From CAYUKK01 sp964445305 (GTDB lineage Bacteria; Acidobacteriota; Aminicenantia; Aminicenantales; UBA8522): a DNA stretch of 8,402 nt. This document shows, piece by piece, positions 5,081-8,402 of the stretch (position 1 is the first letter of the stretch; every line of letters starts with the position of its first letter). The notes beneath the pieces are model-generated. The model worked only from the letters and a program-made list of their open reading frames with translations, was not told the DNA's origin and ran no database searches. The position numbers and the translations under genes were made by a program. The stretch covers positions 1-8,402 of the forward strand of contig CAYUKK010000039.1 of NCBI GenBank assembly GCA_964445305.1, in the 5' to 3' direction.

Positions 5081-8000
5081 TTAGGATAGCTCTTCACCCT
5101 CGTCGAGAGAACGGAAATGTTGATCGATGAGGACGATTTCGGCCCGGAGCTCCTCGACTTTTTTCCTCTCGCCAGCCACGACATCAGCCGGCGCCCGGCT
5201 GAGGAATGCCTCATTTTGAAGCCTCGCCTCGACTTTTGCGAGCTCAGCCGTTAGTTTCTCTCGCTGATTCCTTAATCGCTTCCTTTCCTCTTGCGGATCA
5301 ATGAGATGGGGAACAAAGAGTTCTATCTCGCCAAGAACCTGAGTGGCCGCTGTGGCTGGCCGCTTGACTTGGCCGGCGACTTCAAGACGAGTGAGTCCAC
5401 CCTGGTTAATGACCAGCTCGCCGAGCCGTGTCAATATGTCCGCTGGCTGACCGTCAGCCTTGACGAGGACCTCGATCCCCTGCCGCGGCGGAATTTTGTA
5501 CCGGGAGCGAAGGTCGCGAATGGCCCGGACGATGTCCATGATGAGACGAAATTCATCCTCGACCTCCTCGTCTTCCCAGTCCTCATGGCGCTCGGGCCAT
5601 GGAGCATGAATCAAGAACCCGGCATCCGGAAGCGGCTTGTCCAATCCTCGAACGGGACACTGCGACCCGAGCTTCTCCCAGAGCACTTCGGTGATGAAGG
5701 GCGCAAACGGATGGAAAAGCCGGAGCACCTGGTCGAGGGCCAACGCCAGGACGCTCCGCGCTGCTCTGGCTCTCCCCTCCTCCCGCAAACGGCGCTTGAT
5801 AAACTCGAGGTACCAATCACAAAACTCGCCCCAGAAAAAATCCCTGGCCGCACCCAGGGCGGCCGAAGGGTTGTAGGCGGCGAGACCCTCACTCACCCGA
5901 ACGATGGCCCGGCTAAGCCGGGACAAGATCCAGCGGTCCTCGGGCTCGAGCTCGGCGAGAGTGAGCGGGCGGAAAGTATGCTCGGCCAGGTTGAGCAGAG
6001 CGAAACGGGCGGCGTTCCAGAGCTTGGTGCAAAAAGCCCGGCCGACTTCGAATCGCTCGCTGATGATTTTGGCCAGCGGCAAGTCGGGCATCGTACCCAG
6101 GACATCAAACTCCTTGCCTGTAGCGGGACAGATATAGGTAAAAATCGTTCGGCCGTGCCTGGCTGTGGCCAAATCCACGAGCTCCCCCGTGTACGGCGAA
6201 ATGGCCTGGACGGGCAGTCGGATGTCTTGCGTCCCCGTTTGCATCTCGCAAAGGACGTACCGCATGGCGTCAGCGCCATAACGCTCGATGATATCCTCAG
6301 GGTCGATGCCGTTGCCCTTGCTCTTGCTCATCCGTTCGCCCTTGCCATCCTGGATATTGGCGTGGACGAAGCAATCGGTAAAGGGGACATCGCCCAGAAG
6401 ATAAAGCCCCATGACCATCATTCGGGCGACCCAAAGCGTGATGATGTCCCGACCTGTGACCAGGCACGAGCCCGGATAATAGTAGGCTAAGCAGTCGGGA
6501 CGGCCGTCGGAGGGCCCCAGCGGCTTCTGGCCCTCATCTACCCTGGCCGTAGCTGGGTCTGGCCAACCCAGAGTGCTGAAAGGCCACAGGGCTGAACTGA
6601 ACCAGGTGTCAAGAACATCGGGGTCCTGATGGAGGCCGACGGATTCCAGGCCGGCCGCGTATCGATTCTCAGCTTCTTCGTCCCGGAGACAGACAAGAAA
6701 CTCGTACGACTTATCCCTCGCTAAGAGGGGAATCCGGTCGAGGGGATAGAGCGCTCCTTCGCTGTCAGCCACCCAAACCCACATTTCATCTGGTCCAGCC
6801 GGAGGCAGGAAGGCAGCCATCCTGGTGAGTTCCTCCCCGTCTAAAATCGCCGACCAGATGGGAATCCGGTGACCCCACCACAGTTGGCGGCTGATGCACC
6901 AGTCGCGCTTTTCAGACAGCCAGCTCCGATAGGTTCCCCCGTAGCGGGCGTGGTCAGGATAGAAAGTCAACCGTCGGCCAGACGGCGAGCGATAATGGGG
7001 GTCGATGGCATCGATTGCCGCCTGAGCCAAACCAGGAGAACGAAATTCTTTGGATGTGCCGGCGCCGCAGAGGATTCCCCCCTCCACATCGCCCATCCGG
7101 ATAAACCACTGCTTGGAAAGATAGGGTTCGATGGGTGTCTTGGAACGATCGGAATGGCCAATCTCGATTTCCCTGTCCTCAATTCCAGCCAGAAGCCCTT
7201 CTTTTTCGAGGTCGTCGAGAACGCGCTGGCGCGCTTCAAAGCGGTCGAGCCCGGCATAGGGGCCAGCGTTTGTGTTCAGTGTTCCGTCAGGGTTGAGGAT
7301 GTTGATAATGGCGATCTTGTCCCGGTGTCTCGTCCAGACATCATAATCGTTGGGGTCATGAGCGGGCGTGATCTTGACGCAGCCAGAGCCGAGCTCGGGT
7401 TTCGCCCATTCATCAAGGATAAGGGGAATAGGGCGCCGGAGAAGGGGCAACAGGACCTCCCTTCCCTGTCGAGCCATTTCACCCAGCTTGAGAAGTCCAG
7501 GTAGGAGTGTCTTCTGTCGGGCTTCGACCTCTTGCAGCTCTTCTTCCAGACTGGACCTTTCTTTCTTGGGAGCAACCTCGAGACGGCGGCGGAGTTCCTG
7601 ACGCCGCCTTTCGAGCTCGGCACCGGGGTCGGGATGGCACGCCACCGCCGTATCCCCCAGCATCGTCTCCGGCCGTGTCGTAGCGACAGTGACGAATTCA
7701 GGCTCGCCAGGCCGCGGGTCGATGACGGGGTAGCGGATGTGCCAGAAGTGGCCCCGCACTGTCTCGTGGATGATTTCATCGTCAGAGACAGCGGTCTGAA
7801 GCTGGCAATCCCAGTTGACAAGCCTGTCGCCCCGGTAGATGAGGCCATCCCGGAAGAGCCGGAAAAAAGCTTCCCGCACCGCTCGCGTGCACACGGCGTC
7901 CATGGTAAAACGAGCGCGCTCCCAGTCGCAGGAACAGCCCATGCTCTGGAGCTGCTGGATGATGCGATGCTGGTATTCATCCTTCCAGGCCCAGATCTTG

Positions 8001-8347
8001 GCGACCAGGGCTTCACGGCCGATATCATGGCGGGTCTTCCCCTCGAGCTCGAAAAGCCTTTTTTCGACCACCGCCTGGGTGGCGATGCCAGCATGGTCGG
8101 TGCCGGGCATCCACAGGGTGTTATCGCCCATCATGCGGTGCCAGCGGATGAGCAAGTCCTGCATGACGTTATCCATGGCATGACCCATATGGAGGGCGCC
8201 GGTGACGTTGGGCAGGGGCATCATGATGACGTAGCGATTCTCCCGCTCGTCCGGAACAGCGGAAAAGGCCCCGCTCTCCATCCAGCGTCGATAAACCGTC
8301 TTTTCGTGAGCGGCGGGGTCATAGTGTTTTGGGAGCTCTTTCTTCAT
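5081..8347 (-). CDS. valS: Valyl-tRNA synthetase, long form with extra insertions
   Basis: This class Ia enzyme charges tRNA-Val and edits mischarged Thr. With the ATG at 8347 it has 1088 residues, against roughly 870-950 in most bacteria. HIGH motif HMGH is at 53-56, in PLPNVTGALHMGH. The CP1 editing domain carries TTRPETMLGDTAVA (224-237) and GSGCVKITPAHDPNDYDVW (320-338). LDTWFSSALWPFSTLGWP, characteristic of ValRS, is at about 579-596. The KMSKS loop is ERMSKSKGN (671-679). KLWNAARF begins the anticodon-binding region, and the C-terminal coiled-coil arm is about 1020-1085. Extra segments occur in the editing domain (about 243-297), before LDTWFSS (about 500-560) and after KMSKS (about 714-762). 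A TTG three codons upstream (8356) is possible, but AGGG stands 10 bases before the ATG and only 1 before the TTG. Only 55 upstream bases are visible, too few to judge a T-box. Function is certain; lineage is inferred. Confidence 0.97.
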   Translation of the reverse strand: MKKELPKHYDPAAHEKTVYRRWMESGAFSAVPDERENRYVIMMPLPNVTGALHMGHAMDNVMQDLLIRWHRMMGDNTLWMPGTDHAGIATQAVVEKRLFELEGKTRHDIGREALVAKIWAWKDEYQHRIIQQLQSMGCSCDWERARFTMDAVCTRAVREAFFRLFRDGLIYRGDRLVNWDCQLQTAVSDDEIIHETVRGHFWHIRYPVIDPRPGEPEFVTVATTRPETMLGDTAVACHPDPGAELERRRQELRRRLEVAPKKERSSLEEELQEVEARQKTLLPGLLKLGEMARQGREVLLPLLRRPIPLILDEWAKPELGSGCVKITPAHDPNDYDVWTRHRDKIAIINILNPDGTLNTNAGPYAGLDRFEARQRVLDDLEKEGLLAGIEDREIEIGHSDRSKTPIEPYLSKQWFIRMGDVEGGILCGAGTSKEFRSPGLAQAAIDAIDPHYRSPSGRRLTFYPDHARYGGTYRSWLSEKRDWCISRQLWWGHRIPIWSAILDGEELTRMAAFLPPAGPDEMWVWVADSEGALYPLDRIPLLARDKSYEFLVCLRDEEAENRYAAGLESVGLHQDPDVLDTWFSSALWPFSTLGWPDPATARVDEGQKPLGPSDGRPDCLAYYYPGSCLVTGRDIITLWVARMMVMGLYLLGDVPFTDCFVHANIQDGKGERMSKSKGNGIDPEDIIERYGADAMRYVLCEMQTGTQDIRLPVQAISPYTGELVDLATARHGRTIFTYICPATGKEFDVLGTMPDLPLAKIISERFEVGRAFCTKLWNAARFALLNLAEHTFRPLTLAELEPEDRWILSRLSRAIVRVSEGLAAYNPSAALGAARDFFWGEFCDWYLEFIKRRLREEGRARAARSVLALALDQVLRLFHPFAPFITEVLWEKLGSQCPVRGLDKPLPDAGFLIHAPWPERHEDWEDEEVEDEFRLIMDIVRAIRDLRSRYKIPPRQGIEVLVKADGQPADILTRLGELVINQGGLTRLEVAGQVKRPATAATQVLGEIELFVPHLIDPQEERKRLRNQREKLTAELAKVEARLQNEAFLSRAPADVVAGERKKVEELRAEIVLIDQHFRSLDEGEELS

Positions 8348-8402
8348 TTTTTTCAAGCCCTGGTCTGGTGAGCTCTCTCTTCAGAGTAGAGCGTTGCTAT
8401 CT

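Noticed and set aside
5291..6490. Open frame of 399 codons on the plus strand, antisense to valS
   Set aside because: It lies wholly opposite strongly conserved valS coding sequence and has no recognisable domain. Long antisense frames are common opposite G+C-biased genes.
7532..8371. Open frame of 279 codons on the plus strand, antisense to the start of valS
   Set aside because: It mirrors the HIGH-motif and editing-domain region of valS and has no plausible domain. It is a codon-bias shadow.
8348..8402. T-box leader upstream of valS
   Set aside because: Only 55 bases are present, without a recognisable T-box sequence or terminator, so no call can be made.

Overview
The window carries six genes in three transcription blocks and looks like ordinary chromosomal sequence of a diderm (Gram-negative-type) bacterium. 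The diderm inference rests on a periplasmic adaptor protein whose coiled-coil tip carries the R-x3-L-x6-S pattern used to dock on TolC-like outer-membrane channels. The phylum is not settled. The valyl-tRNA synthetase is long and has insertions that I associate from memory with planctomycete-type ValRS, so a planctomycete or another deep-branching phylum with that enzyme type is plausible. I saw no rRNA, tRNA, CRISPR array, insertion sequence or phage gene.

Layout. (1) Positions 1-1567, minus strand: pgsB followed by pgsC (pgsC runs off the left edge). These are the ligase and membrane subunits of poly-gamma-glutamate synthase, overlapping by 11 bases. (2) Positions 1568-1838: a 271-base divergent intergenic region with no gene, a TATAAT hexamer near each outgoing start, and a small inverted repeat. 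(3) Positions 1839-5010, plus strand: a compact three-gene operon encoding a membrane-fusion adaptor, an FtsX/MacB-type permease and its ATPase. This is a tripartite efflux or lipid-export ABC system with the gene order of cyanobacterial devBCA. (4) Positions 5011-5080: a short convergent spacer with two hairpins. (5) Positions 5081-8347, minus strand: valS, followed by 55 bases of upstream sequence.

How the genes may work together. PgsB and PgsC polymerise glutamate at the cytoplasmic membrane. The divergent ABC system should use ATP in the cytoplasm to move a lipophilic or extruded substrate through an adaptor toward an outer-membrane channel that is not encoded here. A link between the two (polymer or envelope export) is possible from adjacency but unproven. 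valS is a housekeeping gene that faces the transporter operon and is probably unrelated to it.

I do not see a clearly new system. The points most worth checking are the unusual insertions in ValRS, the pairing of PGA synthesis genes with a TolC-dependent type exporter in a diderm, and the start-proximal TATAAT boxes in the divergent promoter region.
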